From the NCBI GenBank assembly GCA_049972045.1, contig JBMFKS010000003.1, positions 1 to 64,000 of the forward strand: a stretch of DNA of 64,000 nucleotides, given 5' to 3'. A model generated the notes under the pieces. The model ran no database searches, was not told where the DNA came from, and saw only the letters and a program-made list of their open reading frames with translations. The DNA is from SpSt-77 sp049972045 (GTDB lineage: Bacteria; Chloroflexota; Anaerolineae; B4-G1; DUEL01). Below are positions 52,521 through 60,930 of this stretch, piece after piece (the stretch's first letter is position 1; each line of letters starts with the position of its first letter). Both the position numbers and the translations under genes were made by a program.

Positions 52521-53809
52521 CGCCGCGTCTCCAGGATGCGCATCAGCGCGCGGGCCAGTTTCTCGCTGTCGTGCCGCCAGGGATGAGCCGAGTCCACCAG
52601 GTCGGCGGTGTGGAGGGTGTAGGAAGCACCCACCGGCACTTCCAGGCGGGGATGCTCAACGCCCTGGGGTAGCCGGTCGGCGCAGGCAAAGTTGTCGTTG
52701 GCCAGGACGATGGGGAAGAGGCCCGGGCCCACATGCCGCTCCAGCGCGGCCACATGGTCGCCGACGGTGTAGCCATCCGTCTCGCCCCGCTGAGTGGCTA
52801 CATTGCAAACGTAGACCCGAACGGCACGGGTGGCGGCGACGGCCTGGGCGATTTCCCGGACCAGCAGATTGGGCAGGACGCTGGTATACAGGGAGCCGGG
52901 CCCGGCGACGACCAGATCGGCCTCCAGAATCGCCCGCACCGCCCGGGGGTAGGCCGGAACATCGTCCGGTTCCAGATAGACCCGCTCAATCGCCCCGACC
53001 GTCTGGGTGATGGTGGATTCCCCCGCTACCCGCCGCACCCCTCTCTCGGCCGCATCCTCCCGCAGGTCGCCCATCAGGGTCACGTTGTGCAGGGTGCTGG
53101 GCAGCACCTCCCCCCGGATGGCCAGGACGCGGCTGGATTCCAGAATCGCGCGCTCAAAGGAGCCGGTCACTTCGGCCATCGCAGTGATGAAGAGATTGCC
53201 GAAACTGTGACCATCCAGACCGGCGTCCGCGCCCGCCGAGGGAAACCGGTACTGAAAGAGATGGGTGATGAGTCCCTCATCATCGGCCAGCGCTGCGATG
53301 CAGTTGCGGAAGTCGCCCGGGGGAAGAACCCCCAGGGCCCGACGCAAGCGCCCGGAACTGCCCCCGTCGTCGGCAACGGTGACAATCGCGGTGATGTTAG
53401 ACGTGTAGGCTTTCAGCCCCCGGAGCAACGTTGCCAGCCCATGCCCCCCCCCGATCGCGACGACTTTTGGCCCCTGGCTGCTTTGCCGGTGTCGGTAGAG
53501 CGCCTCCACGACTTCGTGGCCGTCCCGGACAAAGGGGGAAAGGAGCACCCGGTTCAGACCGACCAGTCCCACAATCACCAGCCCCAGCCCCATCAGAATC
53601 AGGAGCGGGCCCCGGGTCCAAGAGGGCAGAAAGGCCAGCGATATATAGCGATAGATTCCGGAGAACAGGTAGAGTTGCCGGAAGAGAAGACCCGCCCCCA
53701 GGCCAACCAGGACAACGCCCAGCGTCAGCGTCAACAGCCAGCGTTTCACGCCGATGCCTGGGAGAAGCCATTTGATATAGGAACGGACCGATTCCGGCAA
53801 CCGCACCAC
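52517..53809 (-). CDS. yvcK: YvcK/CofD-family gluconeogenesis factor
   Basis: 430 residues. Two or three membrane helices occupy residues 20-85, which most YvcK proteins lack. The core starts at VVAIGGGHGLATLLRGLK near 113 and goes on with TVADDGGSSGRLR, PPGDFRNCIAAL, DGHSFGNLFI, VAGPGSLYTSVLPNLLV and CNVATQRGETDGYTVGDHV, all conserved in the UDP-sugar-binding YvcK group. In Bacillus it is needed on gluconeogenic carbon sources and affects cell-wall synthesis. The gene has a strong promoter with a palindrome in the spacer. It heads the minus-strand run leading to gap and pgk. Confidence 0.93.
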   Translation of the reverse strand: MVRLPESVRSYIKWLLPGIGVKRWLLTLTLGVVLVGLGAGLLFRQLYLFSGIYRYISLAFLPSWTRGPLLILMGLGLVIVGLVGLNRVLLSPFVRDGHEVVEALYRHRQSSQGPKVVAIGGGHGLATLLRGLKAYTSNITAIVTVADDGGSSGRLRRALGVLPPGDFRNCIAALADDEGLITHLFQYRFPSAGADAGLDGHSFGNLFITAMAEVTGSFERAILESSRVLAIRGEVLPSTLHNVTLMGDLREDAAERGVRRVAGESTITQTVGAIERVYLEPDDVPAYPRAVRAILEADLVVAGPGSLYTSVLPNLLVREIAQAVAATRAVRVYVCNVATQRGETDGYTVGDHVAALERHVGPGLFPIVLANDNFACADRLPQGVEHPRLEVPVGASYTLHTADLVDSAHPWRHDSEKLARALMRILETRR

Positions 53810-53857
53810 CGATTCCCTGTGCCTTTATCATAACCAGCGATTGTCTGGCTTTTTCCC

Positions 53858-53886
53858 TTTGTACTACAAACCGGCCGATTTGTCAA
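53858..53886 (-). promoter_or_regulatory. yvcK promoter with operator-like palindrome
   Basis: Minus strand TTGACA (53886-53881), 17 bases, TACAAA (53863-53858). The spacer and -35 hold ACAAACCGGCCGATTTGT (53866-53883), an 18-base near-perfect palindrome. Confidence 0.6.
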
Positions 53887-53915
53887 ACTGTTTCCCCGGG
53901 GGACTATCCCCGCGC

Positions 53916-53943
53916 TTGACATCTCGGCCTGTTCCACTATACT
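53916..53943 (+). promoter_or_regulatory. Sigma-70 promoter of the ybjN operon
   Basis: TTGACA at 53916-53921, a 16-base spacer, TATACT at 53938-53943. AAAGGAG then precedes the ATG at 53983. Confidence 0.78.
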
Positions 53944-53982
53944 AAAACAGGCTCATGCCCATATTCCCAGGAAAGGAGAACC

Positions 53983-54444
53983 ATGTCCTCAACCGGCCCC
54001 ATCTTTGATGCGATGGTGCGCTTCTTCCGGGAAGACGACTGGCGCTATGAACAGTTGCCGGGGAAGCCCATCCTCCGGCTGGGCTTTCGGGGAAAGAACG
54101 GCACCTGGAACTGCTACGCGCAGGCGCGCGAACCGCAGCACCAGTTTGTCTTCTACTCCATTCTGGATGTCAACGTTCCCCCCAACCGCCGTCAGGCGAT
54201 GGCCGAATTCCTCACCCGCGCCAACTATGGCCTGGTCATCGGCAACTTTGAGATGGACTTCAACGACGGCGAAGTCCGCTATAAGACCAGCATTGACGTG
54301 GAAGGCGACCGCCTGACCTCGGCGCTGATCAAGCAGATGGTCTACATCAACGTGCTGATGATGGACCGCTACCTGCCGGGGATTATGAAGGTGGCATTTG
54401 GCAACGCCGACCCCGCGCGGGCCATTGCCGAGATTGAGGGGTGA
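53983..54444 (+). CDS. YbjN-domain protein
   Basis: 153 residues with the YbjN/DUF1790 pattern: an N-terminal FREDDWRYEQLPG, a central 'FVFYSILDVNVPPNRRQAMAEFLTRANYG' type region (residues 58-86) and the end 'NFEMDFNDGEVRYKTSID' (positions 89-106), where the family's conserved aromatic and acidic residues lie. The fold resembles type III secretion chaperones and its role is unknown. It begins an operon with the SpoU, RNase J and glycosyltransferase genes, and its stop overlaps the next start. Confidence 0.85.
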   Translation: MSSTGPIFDAMVRFFREDDWRYEQLPGKPILRLGFRGKNGTWNCYAQAREPQHQFVFYSILDVNVPPNRRQAMAEFLTRANYGLVIGNFEMDFNDGEVRYKTSIDVEGDRLTSALIKQMVYINVLMMDRYLPGIMKVAFGNADPARAIAEIEG

Positions 54445-55259
54445 TCACCAGCCTGAAAAACGACCGGGTCCGCCTGGTCCGGGCACTCCAGGAGCGGCGG
54501 CGCGTCCGTCAACGGGAGCGGCGGTTCGTCCTGGAGGGCGTCCGCCTCTGCCAGGAGGCGGCGGTGGCCGGCGCGCGCCCTCACTTCGTCCTGTATACCG
54601 CCCGCATCTGGGAGGACCCCCGGGGGCAGGCCCTGCTGACCGCCTGGCAGGAAGCCGGTGTTCCCTGCGAAGAAGTGAGCGACGGGGTAATGGCCGCCTG
54701 CTCCGACACGAGGACCCCGCAGGGGCTTCTGGCGGTTGTCCCGATTCCCGATCTGTCTCTACCCCCTCAGCCCACGCTGACCCTGATTCTGGACCGTCTG
54801 CGCGACCCGGGCAACCTGGGTACCATTCTGCGCACTGCACTGGCCGCGGGCGTGGAGGGAGTCCTTCTGGCGCCGGGCACGGTGGACGCCACCCACCCCA
54901 GGGCGGTGCGGGCCGGGATGGGCGCCCACTTCCGCCTGCCGATGGTTGCCATGGACTGGGATGAGATCGCCCGCGCGGTCGCCGGATGCCGGGTCTACCT
55001 GGCGGATGCCCGGGGCGCAGTGGCCTACACCGACGCAGACTGGACGGGCCGGGTGGCCCTCATCGTGGGCGGGGAGGCCGCCGGGGCGGGGGAATGGGCC
55101 CGCGCGATGGCCGAAACCACCGTCGCCATCCCTCTGGCCAGCGGGGTGGAATCCCTCAACGCGGCGATCGCGGCGGCGGTCCTGCTCTTTGAGGCCGCGC
55201 GCCAGCGGCGCAGTCGGGCCGGATCATCCGGCGCTACGGAGCACGGAACAGCAAGATGA
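54441..55259 (+). CDS. SpoU-family RNA 2'-O-methyltransferase
   Basis: 272 residues. An N-terminal substrate-binding part (ERRFVLEGVRLCQEA) precedes the SPOUT domain with motif 1 DRLRDPGNLGTILRTA near 115, motif 2 LIVGGEAAGAG near 207 and motif 3 IPLASGVESLNAAIAAAVLL near 230, where the knotted SAM site forms. It methylates rRNA or tRNA ribose; the exact site is unknown. The start is GTG, overlapping the ybjN stop (GTGA). The stop overlaps the RNase J start. Confidence 0.92.
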   Translation: MITSLKNDRVRLVRALQERRRVRQRERRFVLEGVRLCQEAAVAGARPHFVLYTARIWEDPRGQALLTAWQEAGVPCEEVSDGVMAACSDTRTPQGLLAVVPIPDLSLPPQPTLTLILDRLRDPGNLGTILRTALAAGVEGVLLAPGTVDATHPRAVRAGMGAHFRLPMVAMDWDEIARAVAGCRVYLADARGAVAYTDADWTGRVALIVGGEAAGAGEWARAMAETTVAIPLASGVESLNAAIAAAVLLFEAARQRRSRAGSSGATEHGTAR

Positions 55260-56908
55260 GCGACCTGCGCATCATCCCTCTGGGGGGCCTGGGGGAAGTC
55301 GGCAAGAACATGATGGCCGTGGAGTACGGCCAGGACATCCTGGTCATAGACGCCGGCCTGATGTTCCCCGAGTCGGATATGTACGGGGTGGATTTCATCA
55401 TCCCCGACTACGGCTACCTGCGGGATAAGAAAGAGCGCGTGCGGGCCATCGTCGTCACCCACGGCCACGAAGACCACATCGGGGCGCTACCCTTCTTCCT
55501 GCGGGAGTTCCCTGTCCCCGTCTATGCCACCCGGCTGACCTGCGGCCTCATTGAAGTCAAACTCCGCCAGGCCCACCTCCTGCGAGAGACGGAACTGCAC
55601 ATCTGCGCGCCGGGCGACGTCCTGCAGATCGGCCCGTTCCGGGTGGAACCGTTCCACGTCTGCCACTCCATCCCGGATACGGTGGGACTGGGCATCACCA
55701 CCCCGGCAGGCCTCATTGTCCACTCCGGCGACTTCAAGTTTGACCACACCCCCGTGGACGGCCGGCCGACGGACTTCGCCAAACTGGCCGAATTTGCCGG
55801 ACGGGGGGTACTGGTCCTGCTGGCCGACAGCACCAACGCCACCGAGCCGGGCACCACTCCCTCCGAGCAGGTAGTGACTCAGGCCCTGGACGACGTGATG
55901 CGGAAGGCGCCGGGACGGGTCATCATCGCCACCTTCGCTTCCCTGATTTCCCGCATCCAGCAGGCCATAGATGTGGCCGCCCGCTACGGGCGCCGGATCG
56001 CCATCGCCGGCGCGACGATGGCGGAAAACGTCAAAATGGCCATCCGCCTGGGCTACCTGCACATCCCCGAGGGAATGATGGTCGGCCTGGGGGAGATGGA
56101 ATCGCTCCCCCCGTCCCGCTGTCTGATTCTGGCCACCGGCGCGCAGGGGGAACCGACGGCGGTCCTGAGCCGCCTGGCCCTGGGGCAACACCCTTCCCTG
56201 AGCGTGCGACCCGGCGACACCGTTGTCCTCTCCTCCCACACCATCCCCGGCAACGAGGAGATGATCCACCGGGTCATCAACCGCCTGTTCCAGAAAGGAG
56301 CCGACGTCGTCTACCACCCCCTGGCCCCCGTCCACGTCTCCGGGCATGCCAGCCAGGAGGAGCAGAAACTGCTGCTGAACATCCTCCGCCCGCGCAACTT
56401 CGTCCCCATCCACGGTGAACTGCGCCACCTGAAACAGCACGCCAAACTGGCCGCCGAACTGGGCATCCCCCAGGAGCGCATCGCCGTGGTGGAAAACGGA
56501 TACGTCCTGGATTTTGAGGACGATAGCATCCGGGTTGGCGAGCGGGTGCCCGGCGGCTACGTCTTTGTGGACGGTTCGTGGGTGGGAGATGCGGTGGGCC
56601 CGGCGGTCATCCGGGACCGGGAGACGCTGGCTATGGCCGGGGTGTGCGTCGTCGTTTTCCGCTACAGCCCCCGGCGCGGGGCTCTGCTGGGCACCCCTCG
56701 GCTGACGGTGCGGGGGTTCGCCGCCCGCGACGCGGCGGAGGAGGTGATGGCGGGCGCGGTGGAAGTCGTCCGCCGCACCGTCCAGGAGGCCCGCCCGGGC
56801 ACGCCCTCCGCCACGGTGGAACGGCAGGTCCAGGCCGCCCTCTCCGAATTCTTCTACCAGCAGACCAAAAACCGACCCGAGGTGATCGTGGTGGCGGTGG
56901 AGGAATAA
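55256..56908 (+). CDS. rnj: Ribonuclease J
   Basis: 550 residues. A beta-CASP metallo-beta-lactamase that cuts RNA both internally and from the 5' end. It has GGLGEVGKNMMAVEYG, the zinc motif THGHEDHIGALPFF near 72, VHSGDFKFDHTP with the next ligand, LLADSTNATEPG, and HVSGHASQEEQKLLL with the beta-CASP His residues near 362. Length and the C-terminal domain (VERQVQAALSEFFYQQTKNR) are as usual. It is translationally coupled to the SpoU gene. Confidence 0.96.
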   Translation: MSDLRIIPLGGLGEVGKNMMAVEYGQDILVIDAGLMFPESDMYGVDFIIPDYGYLRDKKERVRAIVVTHGHEDHIGALPFFLREFPVPVYATRLTCGLIEVKLRQAHLLRETELHICAPGDVLQIGPFRVEPFHVCHSIPDTVGLGITTPAGLIVHSGDFKFDHTPVDGRPTDFAKLAEFAGRGVLVLLADSTNATEPGTTPSEQVVTQALDDVMRKAPGRVIIATFASLISRIQQAIDVAARYGRRIAIAGATMAENVKMAIRLGYLHIPEGMMVGLGEMESLPPSRCLILATGAQGEPTAVLSRLALGQHPSLSVRPGDTVVLSSHTIPGNEEMIHRVINRLFQKGADVVYHPLAPVHVSGHASQEEQKLLLNILRPRNFVPIHGELRHLKQHAKLAAELGIPQERIAVVENGYVLDFEDDSIRVGERVPGGYVFVDGSWVGDAVGPAVIRDRETLAMAGVCVVVFRYSPRRGALLGTPRLTVRGFAARDAAEEVMAGAVEVVRRTVQEARPGTPSATVERQVQAALSEFFYQQTKNRPEVIVVAVEE

Positions 56909-56909
56909 A

Positions 56910-56945
56910 CCCTGCGCCCTGCGACATGCGCCCTGCGACGTGCGA
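56910..56945 (+). repeat. Heptamer array before the glycosyltransferase gene
   Basis: Five to six units of CCTGCGC/CCTGCGA/CGTGCGA, the complement of the mutL-flanking heptamer, between the RNase J stop and the next start. Confidence 0.75.
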
Positions 56946-56951
56946 CGTGAA

Positions 56952-58193
56952 ATGGACGAAGGACATTCTCCCCTGGGAGAAGACCCGCAAAAAACCCGTA
57001 TCCTGATTGCCTACAAAGAGTTCCCTGCCCCATCGGTCGGGCATGCCGGTGGACAGGGGGTCTTCCGCCTCATCCAGGCGCTCCACCGGCGGGGCCATTC
57101 CGTCATCCTGGTCGCCCGACTGCGGCCGGAGGAGGCCCCTCTGGTGGAGGAGACCCGCCCCTTCTGTGAGCGCATCGTCACCGTTCCCCACCATCAGGCC
57201 CTCAGCGGGCCGCTCCCCCTGCGGATCGCGCGCAGTTATCTCTCCCTGCGGCGAGCCGTGGTGCGCACCCTCCGGGAGACCCGACCGGACCGGATGCTGG
57301 TGGAGTTCACCCAGACGGCCCTGGTCCTGCTGGGCGTGCGCCGTCCTCCCACCGCGCTCCGTCCCCACGACGTCAACTGGTTCCTGCTGGAGCAGCGGGC
57401 CCAGTATCAGCGAGGGCTGCGGCGGCTGGGGACACTGGCGCTGGCCCGGCTCTTCGGGCGACTGGAGCCCTGGCTCCTGCGGCGCTACGACCAGATTCTG
57501 GCCATCTCCGAGGGGGACCGGCGGCTGCTGACCCTGCGCTGTCGCCCCACGCCCACCCTGTTGCTCCCGCTGGCCCCTGCCCTCTCCTCCGATGCTCCAC
57601 CTCATCCCGCCGTCCCGACGGGTGCCAACGTCCTCTTCGTCGGGGCGATGTACCGGGGGCCGAACATAGAGGCGGTGGACTGGTTCCTGAGCCAGGTCTG
57701 GCCCCGGGTGGCGGCGGAGGTGCCGGAGGCCCGGTTCTACGCGGTGGGGTACGCGCCGCCGCCCCAGATGCTGGCCCGCGCCGACGGCGAGCGGGTGTTC
57801 GTCACCGGCTACGCCGACGACCTGACCCCCTGGTATCAGGCCGCGACGGTCTTCGTCTCCCCGGTGCGGGTGGCCGGAGGGTTGCTGCAGAAGGTGCTGG
57901 ACGCGCTGGCGATGGGGGTGCCGGTGGTGGCGACGTCGGTGAGCAACCACGGCATCGGGGCCAGCCCGGGCCGCCATCTGCTCATCGCCGACGAGCCGGA
58001 GGAGTTCGCCGCCGCCGTGGTCCAGTTGCTGCGGGACCCGGCGCTGCGGAAGCAATTGGGGCGGGCCGGGCAGGAGTTCGTGCGGGCCCGCTACAACCTG
58101 GATGAGGCGCTGGACCACTGGGAAGCGACCTGGTCGGGCACCGGGAGAGCCGGGAGGAAACGGTTCGGGCTGCGGGCACCCGAGATGGCCTGA
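56952..58193 (+). CDS. Glycosyltransferase, GT-B fold (GT4-like)
   Basis: 413 residues. N-terminal Rossmann part (ILIAYKEFP, GGQGVFRLIQALHRRGHSVIL), a middle LVEFTQTALVLLG, and a C-terminal donor-binding part with NVLFVGAMYRGPNIEAVDWF, VFVTGYADDLTPWYQAATVFVSPVRVAGGLLQKVLDALAMGVPVVAT (residues about 285-332), where the Gly-rich loop and EX7E-like site lie. No membrane segment is seen. The start may be ATG 56952 or GTG 56940. Neither has a ribosome binding site because the heptamer array occupies that place. It probably builds an envelope glycan. Confidence 0.87.
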   Translation: MDEGHSPLGEDPQKTRILIAYKEFPAPSVGHAGGQGVFRLIQALHRRGHSVILVARLRPEEAPLVEETRPFCERIVTVPHHQALSGPLPLRIARSYLSLRRAVVRTLRETRPDRMLVEFTQTALVLLGVRRPPTALRPHDVNWFLLEQRAQYQRGLRRLGTLALARLFGRLEPWLLRRYDQILAISEGDRRLLTLRCRPTPTLLLPLAPALSSDAPPHPAVPTGANVLFVGAMYRGPNIEAVDWFLSQVWPRVAAEVPEARFYAVGYAPPPQMLARADGERVFVTGYADDLTPWYQAATVFVSPVRVAGGLLQKVLDALAMGVPVVATSVSNHGIGASPGRHLLIADEPEEFAAAVVQLLRDPALRKQLGRAGQEFVRARYNLDEALDHWEATWSGTGRAGRKRFGLRAPEMA

Positions 58194-58216
58194 TGCGACC
58201 CCGGTGGAGTACCGGA

Positions 58217-59350
58217 TCAACCCTGTGCCACCACTTCCCGATAGACTTCCTCCACCCGGGCAATCATCCGCTCCTGGGTGAATTCCGCCTCCACGCGCGC
58301 TCGTCCAGCCCGGCCCATCTCCATCCGGAGGTCGGGGTGGTCCAGCAACGGGCGGAGGACTCCCGCCAGGGCCTGGGGGTCGCGGGGCGGCACGACCCGC
58401 CCCGTCACGCCGTCCTGGACCACCCATGAGGTGCCACTCCCCACCTCCGTCGTGACGCAGGGCAGGCCCGAAGCCATCGCCTCCAGGAGGACGGTGCCGA
58501 AGGCCTCGGCGCGGGCGCTGGCCGGCAGAACGAAGATATGGGCCCGGTGGTAGAAGCCGGGCAGGTCGGCATCGGGGACCTCGCCCCGGAAGCGGACCCG
58601 GTCGGAGAGGCCCAGACGGGCGGCCAGCGCGGCCCACTCCTTCCCCATCGGCCCCTCCCCCACAACCTCCAGATAGACTCCGGGCAGTTCGGTCAATGCT
58701 TCCAGAAGGGTATCCACCCCCTTGTAGTACCGCAGTTTCCCCACAAAGAGCAACGTCGGCGGGCCGTCGTAGGGGGCGGGGGGCGGGACGAAACGGCGAT
58801 GGTCCACTCCCAGCGGGACAATGGTGCACTTTTCCCGCACGAGCCCCAGCCATGGCGAAGTCTCTATGTAGCGGGGACTGGTGGCGATAATCCGGTCAGC
58901 ATGAGCCAGGACCCGCCGCAGCAGGGGGCCGTAGAGGCGCAGCCACCCCCGCTGGCGGACCACGTCGGAGTGGTGAGTGATGACGGTCGCCTGGGCCCGG
59001 CCCAGGACGTAGTTTGCCAGTTCGCCCAGAGGATAGGGGGAATGGACGTGAACGACGTCGGGGCGCAGACGGGCCAAACGGAGCGGCTGGCTCAGGCTTA
59101 GCGGCATGGACGCGGCGGTCGTCAGCCGCCCGGCGCGGATGACGGTCACCCCGTTCTCCTCCCGGACGGTGGTGCGCGGGCCGGGGTCGCAGACCAGGAC
59201 GGTCACCCGATGGCCTGCCCGCGCCTGGGCTTCCGCCAGGACCTGGATGTGGTTCTCAATCCCACCCAGGACGGGGGGGTAGTCTTTGTAGAGGTGGAGG
59301 ATGAACATATCGCGGATCGTCTTCGTGTTCTTTGTGGTTTGATTCGCCAT
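58217..59350 (-). CDS. Glycosyltransferase family 4
   Basis: About 377 residues. It has the GT4 front ILHLYKDYPPVLGGIENHI, the acceptor part VVHVHSPYPLGELANYVLG, and the donor site LLFVGKLRYYKGVDTLLEAL, VVGEGPMGKEW, FVLPASARAEAFGTVLLEAM with the EX7E-type Glu pair, and ASGLPCVTTEVGSGTSWVV. ATG 59350 is preceded by GGTGGGGG. The next Met at 59308 starts the conserved part, and the residues between them derive from a low-complexity repeat. It is convergent to the other glycosyltransferase gene, and both may serve the same glycan. Confidence 0.88.
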   Translation of the reverse strand: MANQTTKNTKTIRDMFILHLYKDYPPVLGGIENHIQVLAEAQARAGHRVTVLVCDPGPRTTVREENGVTVIRAGRLTTAASMPLSLSQPLRLARLRPDVVHVHSPYPLGELANYVLGRAQATVITHHSDVVRQRGWLRLYGPLLRRVLAHADRIIATSPRYIETSPWLGLVREKCTIVPLGVDHRRFVPPPAPYDGPPTLLFVGKLRYYKGVDTLLEALTELPGVYLEVVGEGPMGKEWAALAARLGLSDRVRFRGEVPDADLPGFYHRAHIFVLPASARAEAFGTVLLEAMASGLPCVTTEVGSGTSWVVQDGVTGRVVPPRDPQALAGVLRPLLDHPDLRMEMGRAGRARVEAEFTQERMIARVEEVYREVVAQG

Positions 59351-59454
59351 TGCCTGCCCCCACCGGGAGAGACCCGGCGCTGGATGTCGTTGCGCCATGC
59401 GCCGAAGACCTCGGCCCGAGGGCGTGGCGGGGCGTGGCCCTTCGGGCTATTTCT

Positions 59455-60381
59455 CTACCGGGCCAGGTACCAGCGGAGGAGGGCCAGGGCGGCGGAAGCG
59501 GAGGCGGCCTTGTTGGCTGACCGGTCGCCGGTCCAGCGGTGCTCCTCCACCCATTCCCCGTCGGGCGCAGAGAGCGCGAGATACGTCAGCCCGACGGGCT
59601 TTTGGGGGGTTCCGCCGCCCGGCCCGGCAATGCCGGTGGCAGCGAGGGCCAGGTCGGCCCCCAGGAGGCGGCGGGCCCCCCGCGCCATCGCCAGCGCCGT
59701 CTCTCGGCTGACCGCGCCGCGGGTCTCCAGAATCTCTCGGGGAACCCCTAACAACCGCTCCTTCACGGTGTTGGCGTAGGCGGTAACGGAGCCCAGGTAG
59801 TAATCCGAACTGCCCGGCACATTGGTGATGCGGTGGCTGAGGAGGCCGCCGGTACAGGATTCGGCCGCGCCCAGGGTCAGGCCTCGCTCCCGCAGCAGGT
59901 GTCCGATCACTGCCTCCGGCAGCGGGTCCTCCCAACAGGCCAGGGGTGCTCTCAGGAGGCCCTCCAGGGCCTGCCGGGCCGTCCTCTGCTCTTCGGGCGT
60001 CAGCGGTAGGCATGCGAACTCCTCCTCATCCAGCACCCGCGTCCGACCGTCCGGGTCCACCCAGAGGTCCAGCGCCAGGTCCTCCGCGCGGATCTCGCCG
60101 GGGGCAATCCGGGCGGGGCGGGTGATGTTGCAATAGCGGCCCTTCAACTCTCCGTCCGGCGCGCGAATCTCAAAGACATTGTACCAGCGGTCGGCGTAGA
60201 AGGTCTCCAGCCAGAGGTCCCCCGGTTCCAGGCGCCCGTACTCCAGGTCCATCGGCGGTCGGTCCCAGACGGCGCGCATTAGGACAGCGTTGGGGGTCTG
60301 AAAGAGGAGCCGGGCCGGGTACGAGATGACTTCCCGTCCCTGATGGTCCAGTTTGCGGATGATCCACGGGTCGCTTTTCAT
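59455..60381 (-). CDS. Fusion of DUF402 with CinA-type NMN amidohydrolase
   Basis: 308 residues in two domains. Residues 1-150 (DHQGREVISYPARLL, DLEYGRLEPGDLWLETFYAD, RWYNVFEIR, LKGRYCNI and ALDLWVDPDG) fit DUF402, a fold of nucleoside diphosphate phosphatases. Residues about 150-308 are CinA C-terminal: AESCTGGLLSHRITNVPGSS with the catalytic Ser, YANTVKERLLGV, GAVSRETALAMARGAR and ATGIAGPGGGTPQKPVGL. CinA-type enzymes deamidate nicotinamide mononucleotide. ATG 60381 has TGGAG upstream. A longer reading from 60501 consists of repeat-derived residues. Confidence 0.87.
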   Translation of the reverse strand: MKSDPWIIRKLDHQGREVISYPARLLFQTPNAVLMRAVWDRPPMDLEYGRLEPGDLWLETFYADRWYNVFEIRAPDGELKGRYCNITRPARIAPGEIRAEDLALDLWVDPDGRTRVLDEEEFACLPLTPEEQRTARQALEGLLRAPLACWEDPLPEAVIGHLLRERGLTLGAAESCTGGLLSHRITNVPGSSDYYLGSVTAYANTVKERLLGVPREILETRGAVSRETALAMARGARRLLGADLALAATGIAGPGGGTPQKPVGLTYLALSAPDGEWVEEHRWTGDRSANKAASASAALALLRWYLAR

Positions 60382-60550
60382 GAGTGACTCCACTGCAAAA
60401 AGGTCATTTTCCTGCAGAGGCCGCAGAGGACGCAGAGCAATGCTCATGAAAAACTTTGCGCTCTTTGCGTCCTTTGCGGTTAGTTTTTGCAGTAGACTCA
60501 TGAGTCTCCCGCAAAAAACTCGCCGCAGAGGATAAAGTGCCTGGCGCGTT

Positions 60551-60600
60551 CAGCGCAGGTTGTTAGCCTGCACATACAAGACCTGACGGCCTGCGCTCCA
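60551..60600 (+). repeat. GTAGCGCAGG repeat, copy C
   Basis: Head CAGCGCAGGTTGTTAGCCTG and tail AGACCTGACGGCCTGCGCTC, matching 37806-37857. Confidence 0.75.
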
Positions 60601-60627
60601 GGGCTCAGATTGCCGATCTGACCTACT

Positions 60628-60757
60628 TCAGTCAAGTTATACGTATGGGTCCGAATTGCCGACGCGGCGTAGGGCAACTGGGAACAGTTGCCCTACGGGC
60701 CGAATGGCCGACCTTGGAGGGCGCAAAGACCCGCAAAAGGGCTGTTGACAAACCAGT
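60628..60757 (+). repeat. Composite palindromic repeat, left of tetR
   Basis: Three blocks in order: TCAGTCAAGTT to GGGTCCGAATTGCCGAC; the palindrome GTAGGGCAACTG...CAGTTGCCCTAC; and GGAGGGCGCAAAGACCCGC with CTGTTGACAAACCA. The same order recurs at 61766-61902. Confidence 0.88.
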
Positions 60758-60853
60758 AGGCTGGAGGGTAGCAATCGGCCGGACTTATTCTATCGCGGGC
60801 CCCGCTGCTGTCAATCCCCCCTGACCTGAAACCTTAAAATTTTCGCCCACCTA

Positions 60854-60882
60854 TTGACAACCGGCCGGTTCTGGTGTATAAT
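60854..60882 (+). promoter_or_regulatory. Consensus promoter of tetR with operator-like sites
   Basis: TTGACA at 60854-60859, exactly 17 bases, TATAAT at 60877-60882. The perfect palindrome AACCGGCCGGTT (60859-60870) fills the spacer. A second inverted repeat, GGTCA-GTATA-TGACC, lies at 60890-60904 over the expected transcription start. Both are candidate operators for autoregulation. Confidence 0.8.
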
Positions 60883-60930
60883 GACTACTGGTCAGTATAT
60901 GACCCACAGTTAGTTGGGGGGATTGCCGCG

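Larger units (their letters stand above)
60382..60853. other. Intergenic region between the cinA-type gene and tetR
   Basis: No gene. 60400-60490 is a low-complexity repeat with CGCAAAG-type units. 60551-60600 is a GTAGCGCAGG family copy. 60628-60757 is the composite palindromic repeat. The tetR promoter follows at 60854. Confidence 0.75.

Noticed and set aside
60382..60501. Extended start of the DUF402-CinA protein at 60501
   Set aside because: The extra 40 residues come from a low-complexity repeat with CGCAAAG-type units. ATG 60381 has a ribosome binding site and starts the DUF402 sequence.
60874..60930. tetR start at GTG 60874
   Set aside because: It would overlap the -10 box of the tetR promoter. 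TTG 60931 lies downstream with a ribosome binding site.
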